Origin: Viscum album
Lineage: Eukaryota > Streptophyta > Magnoliopsida > Santalales > Viscaceae
Direction of reading: 5' to 3'
Length of the DNA stretch: 64,000 bases
Assembly: GCA_963277665.1 (NCBI GenBank)
Contig: OY728157.1
Coordinates: forward strand, 367,674,067-367,738,066
Below, one piece after another: positions 43,987 to 56,712 of the stretch; within the stretch, counting starts at the first letter, position 1; each line of letters starts with the position of its first letter. The notes below the pieces were generated by a model. The model did not search any database and was not told the origin of the DNA. It was given only the letters and a program-made list of their open reading frames with translations. Both the position numbers and the translations under genes were made by a program.

Positions 43987-46900
43987 TGTCATGACCCGAC
44001 CCATACCATGGCTTGAACTACAGCTACCGTAAGCCCACCTCCATAGGCCAGGGTCTAGAGACTAGTGCCGAAGGCACAAATAACTCAGGGAGGCCATTTC
44101 CTAATAACCTGTACAAAGACACGCATCTAACTCAATTCAAAAGTGTAGAGAAAAAATGTGAGGTTCCACACTACTATTAAAAGGGAACCAAACAAAAATG
44201 CATCGACCTCAAATAGTACATGTACATGAAAAGTAATTCTGAAAGCGAATGGGGATAAAATACACACCCAAATAGAAATGTGTCACAACCCTACAATAGG
44301 TGAAAATGTAAAATAGTAGGAAGATTCCTATTCTGGAATCCCAAGATATGACCAATGCATGTGGTCCAAGCACCCCGTATTCCGAAGATCCTTTAATGTC
44401 ATGATAAACCTACCTTTTGTCTGCAAGGGAACACCAAATGCAAGCCAATTACAAGCATGGGTGAGTATATGAATACTCATTAGGATGAATCAAAGTCTCG
44501 AGGGAGTAGTAAGAGTTGTAATGAAGAGGAGATAAGTAAGCGAGAACAAGGTACACCAAGAGTGAATAAAAAGAGTACAAATCCACCAAATACTATATAT
44601 ATGATCTCTTAAAGAAACTCAAATGAGAGAGTAAGGGGATCTTGATCTCATAGGTCACACTAGGTATATGCCCATAATTATACCGAGGGAAACCAGATAC
44701 ACTCGAAACTTAGGTCTGTAGTATAGAGACAAGTTACATAACTACATACCCACACTAGGGATCTAGTTTGAAGATTCCACAAAGGACTCATTAGGGAGAA
44801 CTCACACCACGAGTCTGATAGCTCTGATAACATCAGTCCGGAAAGTATCAATCGTCGGAAAGGTCATGAGATATAGATGCACTAAAAATTGGAGAACACA
44901 CCCCCCGAGTGGGGAAAAATCACGATACACATATGAGGATCACTGCTAGGTCCTTGGAAGATACCATGACTCATCCGGATTCACCAACAAGGTAGAGGAT
45001 AAATTCCCTATATAGTTGGTCATGTCGATGCTTGACTCTACCGAGGGTCATGATTGGATAGAGGATCTTGCTTCAGGCCTCTCAGAGGGATGCCTGACAC
45101 TATCAAAGAATGTCCTACTGAAGAGAGAGATCGTGATACACAGATGAGGATCACTGCCCGGGCCTTGGCAGATACAGTGACTCATCCTGATTCGCCTACT
45201 AGGTAGAGGATCAATTCCCGGTTGAGTTGGTTATTTCGATGCCAGACTCTACCAAGGGTCAATAATGGATACGGGATATCGCTCCGAGCCTCTCGGAGGG
45301 ATGCCTGAATCTATCATAGAAAGTCCTTCTGAAGGGATCATACTCTTATAGTAGGAAATGATACCTGACCTCTAGGAGAACATGAAAAGGGGCATTAACA
45401 CAAAGGAACCACGTCCAAGATACATTGGACAAGAAGAACAAGCCATGTAATGAAATGTACATGGTGTGTAGAAAGGTTATACGCCATGTTATCTAACCCC
45501 AGGTACTACCAATGTAAAACAGCTCGTGTCGCATGTCTGGTAGTGTAAAAGACAACTACACAACATGTAGAAATGATCACCCATCATGTAAAAGTATATG
45601 GGGTCCACTCCATGTATGCTAGCCATGTGCCATTACATGCCCTCATCCCATGTATGTCAACACGTGTAATCGGATCACAGGGTGAACCATGAAACTAGCC
45701 TGTTATGGCCATGCGGTGGAGTATCGACTCCAAAGATATGAAAACCATCATAGAGGAAAACTAACATGGACTCGTGAGGTGGGGAGTCCCGTCTCTACCA
45801 GAGTAGAGTAAGGAATACCCACCCCTTGAGTCATCAAGGGACTATCCATTATAAATCTCAATAAGGTAAACACCATGGTTCTAATCCTTAGTTTTTCAGT
45901 CATACCCCAACCACCACGAAGTTCATAAGGGAGTAACTTGAAGGAACTCCATGTCATATGGGTTCCATGACGACAAAAGATGCTTTAATCGAATGCTCAA
46001 ACTGTAAGTTATAGGAATTTTAGAGTTAAGGGCCCAATTGGATTTGAGCTTGATCCAACCCGGTCATACTTCAAATGACACCAGATAACCAAATGGGTCA
46101 CACCGTGGCGATCCACATGAAAAAACACTTGAGATGGACTACCCATTTGTCAAAAATGAATACCTGGAGAAAAGGATGAATTTCACTGCAACATGCATGA
46201 ACCAGGTGTCACGGGGCCCATGCCTCGACCATGACTTAAAATAACCAAATTTGGTCTTGAAACATCCATCTTAATTTCAGGGTCAAGAAAAACAAAGACG
46301 GTTCATCATTCCGACACCGTATGAGGAAGATATGTCAGATACAAGATCCCGTAATAATAATAATAATATTATTATTGGGTGTTTCATGGACCCAAGACCT
46401 GAACACGAATTTATTTCCCCAAATTAGACATGAATAGATGTATTAATTTCAGGGTCACGTTTCTGCTGACAATAAGTCAATTGGACATCACACGCATGAG
46501 TTATGGCTGGTCGAAGATTTAAAATTAATATTAAATCTATTATGTTCCGAAGGCATCAGGTTCCTGATCTTAAAACCCAAAATAAGACATCCAATATTGG
46601 ATTCATAATTTCCGTCTTGAAGTTAGGGATGCACTGCCGCTGACGGTTCGTAAAACCAAGGTCGCATGAAGGAGTTATAGTCAAAAAAGTGTTTCCCAAC
46701 GAAAATAACAACAACAACAACAACAAAAATAATAATATTATTATTTTTAAAGCCTCTTCATATATCCAAGGGATTCTCATTCTTAACCTGTTATATTGTA
46801 TGTTCACCCCATGATTGACTCCTCTTTTAACTTATTTTTTCATCATTATTGGCATTAATATCATAATTGTTATTAAAAGTGAATAAATGTTCAATCACTC

Positions 46901-48410
46901 ACACAGAACACTAAATCCACACCTCCTCCTCCCCCCTCGTTCGCTGATTGTGTGTGGCGCCTCAACCCCATTCTCACATCAATGTTATTATTAATAAAAT
47001 TATTAATAATAACACCCATCACTGATGTTCTAATTTAATCCCATCAAATTAGTTTATCATGGTTATTCTCATATTAAATTAAAACCATTCAATTTAATTA
47101 ATCACACACTAAAATCCACCATTAACATTTTTATTTTTTATAATAGTAATAAATCTTCCTTCAATTTCATCAATGAGTCACCAGAATTATCATTAATAAT
47201 AATTATTATTATTGATGCCCACTGTGTCTCCCCTTCGCACCGGCCCAATCTTACACACCGCCCCAAACCGTCACAGCCGCATCCCAAGACACCAGAGATA
47301 CCTCGCCTAGATTCCATGGTCGCTTTATCTCCTCACTGAACCACCTCCTTTAACCACTAAAACCATCATCGAGCCCATGCCACAGGATCATTCTGCATTC
47401 CATTCCTGCTTCGATTTTTACTCGGAAAAAAGAGACAAATGTGGATCCCTAATCCGTGGGTTGATATCTCTGCGTCCATATGTCGTGCTCAATGAGACAT
47501 TGATTTTCCAGCGTGCTTAATAATTTTGCGATGAATAACACGTGAATAATGCATAGACCATGAATAAGGATGGAACTCGGTCTATGTGTGGATTGATAGT
47601 CGTGTTAATTTGGCCATCTTTTTTGAGAATCAAGAACATGGGGGATAGGAAATTCAATATTTATCATGCCACAAGAATATCAAATTCAAGATAAAAAAGT
47701 AGAAAATTAATTAAATCAACTGTTTATTGATTCATGAATTAATTTATTTAATTTTTGTTCATTATGATAAATTTAAACCGGGGTAACGAATCCACAAAGA
47801 TAAATCTTACCTTAGTTTGGATCGATCTTTGGTGAAGATCGCGTTCATCAAGATCCATTCAGTGTTGATGAAGATCGCACCTGTAGAACGATGATAATAA
47901 GATGTTGCGTTCGTTGTTCTTCGATTCACTTGGATCCAAGGATTCAAGGTCATTCTTCAATGGAGAGGATATGAGAGTAGAGGAGGAGGAGCCATTGGAA
48001 AAAAGGGTTATGATGCCAAGATCTCATAACCATGAATTTATTACCTCCCATCATGTTCAATGAAATTAAATAAATAATTAAGTAAACACTTACCTAGTTA
48101 TTTAATTGTTCTCCCCCGATGGCGCATAATCCAAAAAACCAACGCCAACAAAGGATACACCCTTTTTAGGGTAATTCCTATGTTCTCAAACCAACTGTGG
48201 TCTCATGTTTTTGATCCTATCAAACATTTAAGAGATATCATGTTTTCTTTTGTTAATTGTGTGGGTTTAATATAAAAACACTTAAATTTTTTATAAAATT
48301 AATTCCTAGCCCATCGGGCCATAGAATTGCACGTCGTCTCAGTGACAAGCTCTGGAAGTATTCTTAGGAAAAGTTCAAAGTCTTATTAGGCCAAATAATG
48401 GGTATCTACA
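43987..48410 (-). repeat. G3 3' LTR
   Basis: A 4.4 kb LTR. It holds a 211-bp direct duplication (GAGGATCACTGC at 44935 and 45146), AAT/ATT microsatellite stretches (about 46350 and 46715), and clusters of AT-rich and GC-rich blocks shared with the right LTR. No genes; the frames at 45748-45957 and 46556-46807 are shadows. Confidence 0.8.
44920..45345. repeat. 211-bp direct duplication within the G3 3' LTR
   Basis: Two units, each with GAGGATCACTGC, GATACxxTGACTCATCC, GGTAGAGGAT and CCTCTCxGAGGGATGCCTGA. The G3 5' LTR has the same pair (50960 and 51171, also 211 bp apart), so the duplication predates insertion. Confidence 0.8.
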
Positions 48411-50017
48411 TTATTCCATCCTTCCAGATTTTCATCCTCGAAAAGAAGAACCAGGGAAACCACTTGTGATTCCGAGCGCACACTTAGCTCTCCCACTCCT
48501 AGGGAAGCCAGTACATTTTTGTGCTTCCATGGAATATGAAACAAATTGTTGGTCCATCTTCATAAAGCTTTCTTTAGTTGATTATGTGTGTAGAAACACA
48601 CATGTATGTCCTCAGTTGCGACACATTTAAGACATCGTATAAGCATTCCAACTATTTGGGATAAGGCAAGGCGATATACAACCTTGACATGTCCTTGAAT
48701 AGTCTCAAACGACCTGATATATCTTAGGGGAATATTTTCCTCCCTAATCGAAACACTACATCACATGTCACAACTGGAATCACTGTTTGTCACTAGGACA
48801 GAGTATCGTGATTTCCTACTTCAGAATATCCATATAGTGAAACACCTAAAGATATATGTTCACAAAAGATTTCACAGTAGATGAATTGCAAACAAGACTC
48901 TCTTACACGCTTGAGAAGTGAAGGAGTCAACTCCATCGACTGAAGAAAAGTTGTACCCTCATGTTCCACCAGGGTCAGATGCAGGGAAGTTAACTGCTCT
49001 GAAACTTCCCATACTAGGTATGTCTGGGACTTCCCACACTTCTCACTAAGTGAATCTGCTACATAACCGCACCTTAAGTGCACAAGTCCGCAAGATTCTT
49101 CCACTTTGCTTTTTCTGCGCTACCTGGGTCCCATATGACCAAGATCTAGTGAATGATAATGATAAGATATCTTACATTGAGATCACGTCGCCTGTTTTCT
49201 TGTAGCTGCAGTAGATGTCTCAACTATGTTGCGCTCACTGTCACAACCAGCTGTATGGCGTGGTAGGAATATTTCTACATTTAGTGCCTACTATCGCACC
49301 TAGAAGAAGGTGGGGATTCACAGGGGTACAATAATAGCATAGATCTCTATAAAGAGTCCCCACTCAAATGTCTATTCTCAGAAACTGTAGTTATAGACCA
49401 ATAAACCACCGACTCTAGAAAAACCTATATTATTCGAGGGTTGGATTACTGTGGAACCTCAGTGGTATTTGGTTCTAGAACTCTCAATGTCCACTCAACC
49501 TGCAAACATCCTGAGCCTTCTCATCTCGGGTTGTCAACTTCTCAACAGCTAGGGGTTTTGTTACCTGCCTACCTAGAGATAGGCGCTCGCATGATGAGTC
49601 ATGATCTGACCTCTCATCGCTCACGGAATCATCACCAAAAACCATAGCTAGTATCCTGGATGGCTGTTAATGAGGAGACATACAGAATGTTATTAAGGAT
49701 TACCACAGTCAGATTAACATATCTATATATATCAATAATTATGGGGATATGACTCGAGAAGGATAGTCAAAGACTCAGTCATATATGATGCACATACCAT
49801 TGCTCCCTGCAACAGGTGTTTCTGGGTGTCGAGTCGACAAGTGGGTAATTAGGGTCCTAGTGAATGGATATGTCGGCTTCCTATACCATCACTAGACTCC
49901 CTGGCCTGAGAGCCACTCTCGAGACACATCGACACAATTTCCCTAAACCCAACCAAGACAGTTTTAGGGAAAAGTCCGAACAACGTCCCAAGGGTCAAAC
50001 CAACTTTGATACCACTC
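48411..50017 (-). pseudogene. G3 interior with integrase and RNase H fragments
   Basis: From the right, 50017 to about 49110 is decayed sequence, perhaps leader and gag, that I cannot assign. At 49104-48793 the minus strand reads CGYVADSLSEKC, the degenerate VADALSR boundary between RNase H and integrase, then MELTPSLLKRVRES, typical of the following linker. From about 48730 to 48430 come integrase C-terminal traces (LYIALPYPK, YDVLNVSQLRTY, KLYEDGPT). The integrase core, RT and protease are missing. The plus-strand frame at 49441-49647 is a shadow. Confidence 0.68.
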
Positions 50018-53000
50018 CATCATGACCCAGCCTGTACTAGGGCTCAAACCACAACTACCCCAAGCCCAAATCCATGGGCTAGGGGCTAGCGACTAGCTCT
50101 GAAGGCACAAAAAACTCGAGGAGGCCTTTTCCTAAGATCCTGTACACAGAGACATAGATAACTCAATGCAGATGTGTAGAAAAAATATCATGGTTCCAAA
50201 TTACTTTAAAAAGAGAACCAAATAAAAATTAATAGACTTCTAACAGTACAATTACAAGAAAAGTAATGCTGACAGGGAAATGGGAAAATTGCACACCCAA
50301 CTAGAAATGTGCCACAACCCGGCAACATGTGAAAATGTAAAATAATTGGAAGAGTCCCACTCTTGAATCCAAATGTACGACCACCACACACAGTCCAAGC
50401 ACCCCGTATCCCGAAGCTCCTCTGATTTCATGATCCACCTATATGTTGTCTGCAAGGGCACGCCAAATGCAAGAAATTCCCAATAAGGGGTGAGTATAAG
50501 AATACTCAGTAGGATGCCTTGAAAACTCGAGGTAGTAGTAAGAGATGTACTGAAGAGGAGAGCAGTAAGAGAGAACAAGGTACAAAAAGAGTGAAAAAAA
50601 GAGTACAACTCCACCCAATAATAGGTATGATCGCTCATAGAATCCAAAATGATAGAGTAATGGGATCTTCATTTCATAGCTCACACCAGGTATATGCCAA
50701 TACATATACATAGTGAAAACATATATTCTCGTAACTCAAACTTGTAGTCTAGAGACATGTTACACAACGACATACCCTTGAAAGGGATCCGGTTCAATGA
50801 TTCCACAATGAATTCATCTTGGAGAACTCACGCCACAAGTTTGATATCCCTGATAACGTTCGTCGGGAAAGTATCATTTGTCAGAAAGGTCACGAGAGAT
50901 AGAAGTACTCATTATGGGAGAACACACTCTAGATTTGGGAAAGATCATGATACATAGATGAGGATCACTGCCAAGGCCTTGGAGGATACCGCGACTCATT
51001 AGGATTCACCTGCGAGGTAGAGGATCAATGCCTGGTAGTGTTGGTAACATCAATTCCTGACTCTACCTAAGGTCCAGAATGGATATAAGATCTCGCTCAG
51101 GGCCTCTCGAAGGGATTCCATACTCTACCACAGAAAGTCCTGCTAAAGAGAGAGGTCATGATACACTGATGATGATCACTACCAAGGACATGGAAGATAC
51201 TGCGACTCATTTGGATTCATCAGCTTGGTAGAGGATCAATGCCTGGTAGAGCTGTTCATGTCGATTCCTGACTCTTCCGAGGGTCAATAATGGATAGAGG
51301 ATCTCGCTCTGGGCCTCTCGGATGGATAAATGACTCTATCACAGAATTTCCCGCTGAAGGGATCATACTATTGTAGTAGGAAATGATACATGACCTTCAG
51401 GGGAATGAGAAAAGGAGCACTAACCCAAAGGAAACATGTCCAAGATACGGTGGAAAAGAAGATCAATCCATGTACTGAAAAGTACATCGCGTGTGGAAGG
51501 GTTACACGCAATGTCCTCTAACCCTGGGTACTACCTGTGTACAATGGCCCGTGTCGCAAGACTGGTCGTGTAAAACACTACTACAGAACATGTAGAAAGG
51601 ATCACCCATCATGTAAACGTATCTGGGGTTCGCTCCATGTATGCTACCCATGTGCCTGTACACGGCCTCAACCAATGTATGTCACCCCGTGTAATCGGAA
51701 CACAGGGTGACCCATGCAACCGGCCTGGACTGGCAGTGTGGTGGAGTATCTACTTCGAAGAAAGGAATACAATCTCAAGGAAAACGGACCCGCAATCATG
51801 AGGCTAGGAGTCCCATATCTACCGTAGTAGAGTAAGGAATACTCATGCATTGAGTCATCAAGGGAGTATCCATCCTAACTCTAACTAAGATAAACACTAT
51901 GCTTTTTCTCCTTAGTTTATCAGTCGTACGTCAACCTCCACGAAGTTTTACAAGGGAGTATCCCGAAGGACCTCCATGTCATAGAGGTTCCATCATGACA
52001 AACGATGCGTTAATCAGATTCCTAGTCTGTAAGTTATAGGCATTTCAGTGTTGGGGGCCCGGTTGTATTTTTGTTTGACCCAACCTGTTTGTACTTCAGA
52101 CGACACTAGATAACCAAATGGGTCACACCGTTCTAATCCACATGGAAAAAAACATGATATGGACTACCCATTTGTCCAAAAAAAAAATACCCAGTGAAAA
52201 AGTTACATTTCATCACAACACGCATGAACTGGGCATCATGGGAACCACGCCTCTACCTCTACTTAAAAATTCCAAATTTTGTCTTCAAACAACCATCTTA
52301 ATTTTAGGGTCGCAACGTCATAGACGGTTCATCATTCTGCCACCGTATGAGGGAGATATGTCAGATACATGATCCTGTAATAATAAAAATAAAAATAATA
52401 ATAATAATAATAATGGGTGTTTCTTGGACCTGAGCCATGAAATAGAATTTAGTACCCAAAATTAGTCCTGAATCGACCATATTAAATTCAGGGTCACGTC
52501 TCCACTGATGGCAAGTCAATCGGACGTCGCACGCCGGAGTTATGGTGCGTGGAAGATTTAATAATAATATTAACTATATTATGTTCAGAGTGATTTATGT
52601 ACCCGATCTGAAAACCCAAAAAAAAAATACATCCAATATTGGATTCATAATTTCCATCTCGAAGTCAGGGTCGCACTACTATTGACGGTTTGTAAATCCA
52701 AGGTCGCATGATGGAGTTGTAGTCAAAACAGTGTTTCCCAACGAAAATGAGAATAACAATATTATATTATTGTTATTATTTTTTTAAAGCCTCTTCATTT
52801 ATCCAAGGGATTATCACACTCAACCTCTTATATGGGCAGTGTTCCCCATGATTGAATCCCCTTATAAATAATTAATTTTACTTTAACATTATTTGCATTA
52901 ATATCATAATCATTATTAAATGTGAATAAATGTTCAATCACTCACAAAGATCACTAACTCCACCCCTCCTCCTTCCCCCCATGCGCTGCTTGTGTGTGGC

Positions 53001-54455
53001 ACCTCAACTCTATTCTCACTTCAATGTTATTATTAAAAAAATTAATAATAATAACACCCATCATTAATGTTCTAATTTCATCCCATTAAATTAGTTTATC
53101 ATGGTTATTCACATATTAAATTAAAACCATTCCATTTTATTAATCACACACTAAAATCCACCGTTACCATTATAATTTAATATAATATTAACCAAATCCT
53201 CATTCAATACCATCAATAGGCTTCCATAATTTTCATTAGTAATTATTATTATAATTGATGCTCATCGTGTCGCCCATTCATGCCAGCCCGATCTTCCACA
53301 CCGCCCCAAACCGTCAGAGTCGCCTCGGAAGACAACAGAGCTACCTCTCAAAGCTTCTGCGGTCGCATGGTCGCCTCACCGAATAACAACCATAAACAGC
53401 TGAAACCCTCATCAGAAAAGTGGCACATGATCCTTCTTCATGCTATTGTGGCTTCGATTTTAACTCAAAAAAAAAGAGACGAATTTAGATCTCTGATCCT
53501 GGGGTTATGATCTCCACGTCCATATGTCGCACTCAACCAAACATTGAGTTTCCATCGCGGTTAATTATATTGTGATTAAGAACAAAAGAATAATTCATTG
53601 ACCATGAATAAAGAAGGATCTCGGTCTAAGTGCATATTGATAGCCATGTTAGTTTGGCCACTATTTTTGAGAATGAAGAACATGGGGGATTAGAATTTAA
53701 ATATTTATCATGCCTTTAAAATCTAAAATTCTAGATAAACAAGAAGAAAATTCATTCAATCAATTGTTTATCGATCCACGAATTAATTTATTTATTTCGC
53801 GTTTTTCAGGAGAAATTTAAACTGGGGGTAAGGAATCCACAAAGATAAATCCTACCTCAGTTTGGATCGATCATTGGTGAAGATCGCGTTTATAATGATC
53901 CGTTCGGTGTTGACGAAGATCGCACTTGCACAACGATGATAATAGGATGTTGCATTCGTCATTCTACGATTCTCTTGGATCAAAGGCTTCATCGTCGTTC
54001 ATCAACGGAGCGGGTAGGAGAGAAGAGGAGGTGGAGCCGTTGGAAAAAAGGGTTAGGAGGCCAAGATCTCATAACCATGAATTTCTAACCTCCAATCAGG
54101 TTGAAGGAAATTAATTAAATAATTAAATAAACAATTACATAATTATTTAATTATTCTACCACTATGGAGCATAAGCCAAACACCCTACGCCAACAAAGGC
54201 TACACCCTAGTTAGGGTAAAGCCTACATTCTGAACCCAACCGTTCTCTCAGATTTTCGATCCGATCAAACATTTAAGATATATCCCATTTTCTATAGTTA
54301 ACCGGGCATTTGTAATATAAAAACACCTAACATTTTTAAGAAATTAATTCTGTGCACATCAGAGATTGGAATTTCACGTCGCCTCAGCGCCCATCATTGG
54401 AAATATTCATAGAAATATTTCAAAATCTTATTAAGATAATAACCAAGTCTCTATA
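50018..54455 (-). repeat. G3 5' LTR
   Basis: Starts around CATCATGACCC (changed from TGTCATGACCC) and runs parallel to 43987-48410 up to 54455. It contains the 211-bp pair (50960-51375) and an (AAT)n stretch near 52380. Its right part from 52536 is included in a later tandem duplication. The frames at 50206-50957, 51668-51850, 52118-52372, 53280-53510 and 53926-54114 are LTR shadows. For example, the frame at 53926 recurs with changes at 58096 only because the LTR is duplicated. Confidence 0.78.
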
Positions 54456-54460
54456 TTTAA

Positions 54461-54838
54461 TATAACAACTGGGTCCCACTAAAATCACAACCAACCCACC
54501 TTAAAATGGTCGTTTGGTCCTAGCCCACTAGGTACCACCACCAGTTACCCTGCAGACACGTGGTTCCCACCTCAGGGTTCACCCACATGCCTGAACGGGT
54601 CATATGACTAATGATTATCCTCATAGGCCAACACATGTCCTTTCCAGGGTGTTTTTTCCTCAAACAAACACACCCTATGAAAGTTCCAAAAAGGTCACCC
54701 ATCCTGATAACTACTCCAGGCCAAGAACACTTAACTATGGAGTTCTAATCAGGCATGCTATTGAAAAGGAAGGTGCACCTTGTTGACATGAGTCATATCA
54801 TTTTGTAATTTAACCCTTTGTCATTTGGGGGTGTTACA
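54461..54838 (-). mobile_element. Cassandra-like LTR carrying a 5S rRNA-like sequence
   Basis: A 378 bp unit. On the minus strand it starts TGTAACACCCCCAAATGAC and ends AGTTGTTATA. The 5S-like part begins about 75 bases in. Cassandra elements are non-autonomous retrotransposons whose LTRs carry 5S rRNA promoter sequence. Only one LTR is seen, with no second LTR, primer site or polypurine tract, so it is best read as a solo LTR. It abuts the G3 5' LTR with five bases (TTTAA) between. Confidence 0.82.
54683..54757 (-). other. 5S rRNA-like internal promoter region in Cassandra copy A
   Basis: The minus strand reads AGAACTCCATAGTTAAGTG and later CAGGATGGGTGACC, matching the A-box, intermediate and C-box region of plant 5S rRNA with several changes. 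The 5' and 3' ends of the 5S gene are absent, so it is not a 5S gene. It may retain RNA polymerase III promoter potential. Confidence 0.85.
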
Positions 54839-54843
54839 AGTAT

Positions 54844-56712
54844 TAACTTAATTTTGAATTTTATATACTCCATATAATTTTAGAGTCCATATTATGTGTA
54901 TCTTAGACATAATATAAGAACAAATTCATTTTTATCAGTTAAAAGAAGTTTTTTTAAAAAAAATGTAATTTTACCACATTTTAATGGAAAACCCTTTTCA
55001 AAACCAATATTTGACACTTTTATATATTCAATTTAATTAAATTAAATTATTTTTATAATAGGGACATCAAAATTTATTTTGGATAAAATTTTGGTACTTT
55101 TCTAGTAACTTTTATATTTTGATGAATACTAAAAAATACAAAATTTAAATTGAAACAAATTTTTTAATAGAAATAATTTATAGTGTTAAATTATGTATTT
55201 GAATAGTTTGGATGTAAAATTAGATTATAATTTTATCATTTAATACAATATAGGTGATTGTATGTAATTTCACATTAAAATATGACATAATCATATGTCA
55301 ATCATTTTATAATTTTTACTTTTTAAAAACCTGCTTTTCAGTTTTGACAAAGGGAATTAATTTTTAATTTATTAATGATACATCAATGCTTCCAATTTGG
55401 TAAAATATATTTCATTTTTGATTTTTGAATATCAAAATAAACTTCGGATAAATTTTTGGTATATTTTTGAAAACATTCAATTTTATATGAATAGTGAAAA
55501 ACACTACGTTATAGTTTAAAATCGACTTTTTATTTAAATAATTTATTATTTTATATAAATTTATTTTCAGTAAAAATAGATATATAATACCTATATCAGT
55601 TCAATATAATTCATTAGAGTCATTTTATAATAAAATTAGATGTATAAAGTTTTATTGATCTTTTTACAGTATTTTACCCACCTCCAAGGAGCACTTGAAA
55701 ATTTACCTAAAATATAATTTTACCGCTTTTGTGAGTTGAATTTAAAAAATCCGAGAGACAAGGTTGATATCCGTAAGTACAATGTTGTTTAAAAAGATGA
55801 AAATAATTTTTGGTGAATAGTAACATTTTACTTAAATCTACCATGGTTAAAAGTAAATAGGGTAATTAAGGGTAAAAATTATATTATTATTAGCCTAACA
55901 CATATCCTAATTCTATTAGATAAGTTTAATTCGACCCAAAACAAACTTCTGAAAAAAATATGATCCTTTAAGTCCACATGGATTAGATTAGGGCATTTAT
56001 TTTTATTTAAATCAAAGGAGAGTTAAAAGTGTTAAATTTAATGATTAATAACTAGACTATTTTTAATATAGGGATACACATAAGATAAATTAAAGTATAA
56101 ATATTTATTAAAAATATAAAAATATTTCCTAAATAAATGTATTTTATTCATATTTTTTAAACGAAAAATTATTTAATTTATTTATGACACAATGATAATG
56201 CAGTAATAACCTAATTAATGAAATATTAATATAATTGATATTATAAATATCAAAATAAATGTAATATGAGATATTTTTTGAATTCCACTAATTTTATAGG
56301 TTAATATGACATGTTAGGGTTAGTTATATGTATTTTTTTGGATGTAATAATGCTATTATGAATTTAGAAAAAACAAAATACCAAATATTGTCAAAATTGA
56401 CATAAAAGAGTTTTTAAATCAAATATTATATTATTAATTGATATTATATTCCTAAAAATATATGGTTCTGACAAAATACTTATATATTGATAGGTGTTTC
56501 ATTAATTAACCACTTGGTGTTCACTTTTAAGTATATTTTATTTTTATTAACCATATAATAAATAATACAAAGAGACATGGTAAATGCCAAACTATTTAAC
56601 TAACAGTTAAATAAAAAAGATAAGGTCAATATAGTGACCCAAACTTGTTTAAAACATATTGGTTGAGTAGTTTTCGACCGATCCCCATCATATCCTTTAA
56701 ATAATTCATTTT
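54844..56712 (+). repeat. E2 3' LTR segment within copy A
   Basis: Continues the LTR after the G3/Cassandra insertion, from TAACTTAATTTTGAATT up to TTCATTTTGGA. It is AT-rich and shows the TGAATAGTG and ACACAATGATAATGCAGTAA blocks of family E. No gene is seen. Confidence 0.82.

Larger units (their letters stand above)
43987..54455 (-). mobile_element. G3: internally deleted Ty3/gypsy element related to G2, minus strand
   Basis: Begins TGTCATGACCCGACCC like G2 (TGTCATGACCC), and its LTRs share about the first 130 bp style with G2. LTRs are 43987-48410 and 50018-54455; the interior is only 1.6 kb. The primer site (50000-50014, minus: TGGTATCAAAGTTGG) and polypurine tract (48411-48425, minus) fix the orientation. 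Only the C-terminal end of integrase and an RNase H/integrase junction remain, so most of gag-pol has been deleted. Confidence 0.8.
43982..54843. other. AGTAT direct repeats bounding the G3/Cassandra insertion
   Basis: AGTAT at 43982-43986 and again at 54839-54843, exactly at the outer ends of the inserted block. Without the insert the E2 LTR reads GAATAGTAT then TAACTTAATTTT, as in the uninterrupted copy near 13040. Confidence 0.75.
52536..56712. repeat. Tandem duplication, copy A (~4.17 kb)
   Basis: Contains the end of the G3 5' LTR, the Cassandra LTR, and 1.87 kb of the E2 3' LTR. The same order follows immediately in copy B. Anchor pairs include GGAGTTATGG (52536/56713), the ends of the Cassandra LTR (54838/59010) and TTTTGGA (56709/60875), giving periods of 4166-4177 bp. 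Confidence 0.85.

Noticed and set aside
50206..50713. Membrane-protein-like minus-strand frames
   Set aside because: Hydrophobic composition comes from AT-rich LTR sequence; the matching place in the left LTR (about 44200-44700) has no such frame.
54683..54757. A functional 5S rRNA gene
   Set aside because: Only the internal part of 5S is present, with many changes, and it lies within a Cassandra-type LTR.
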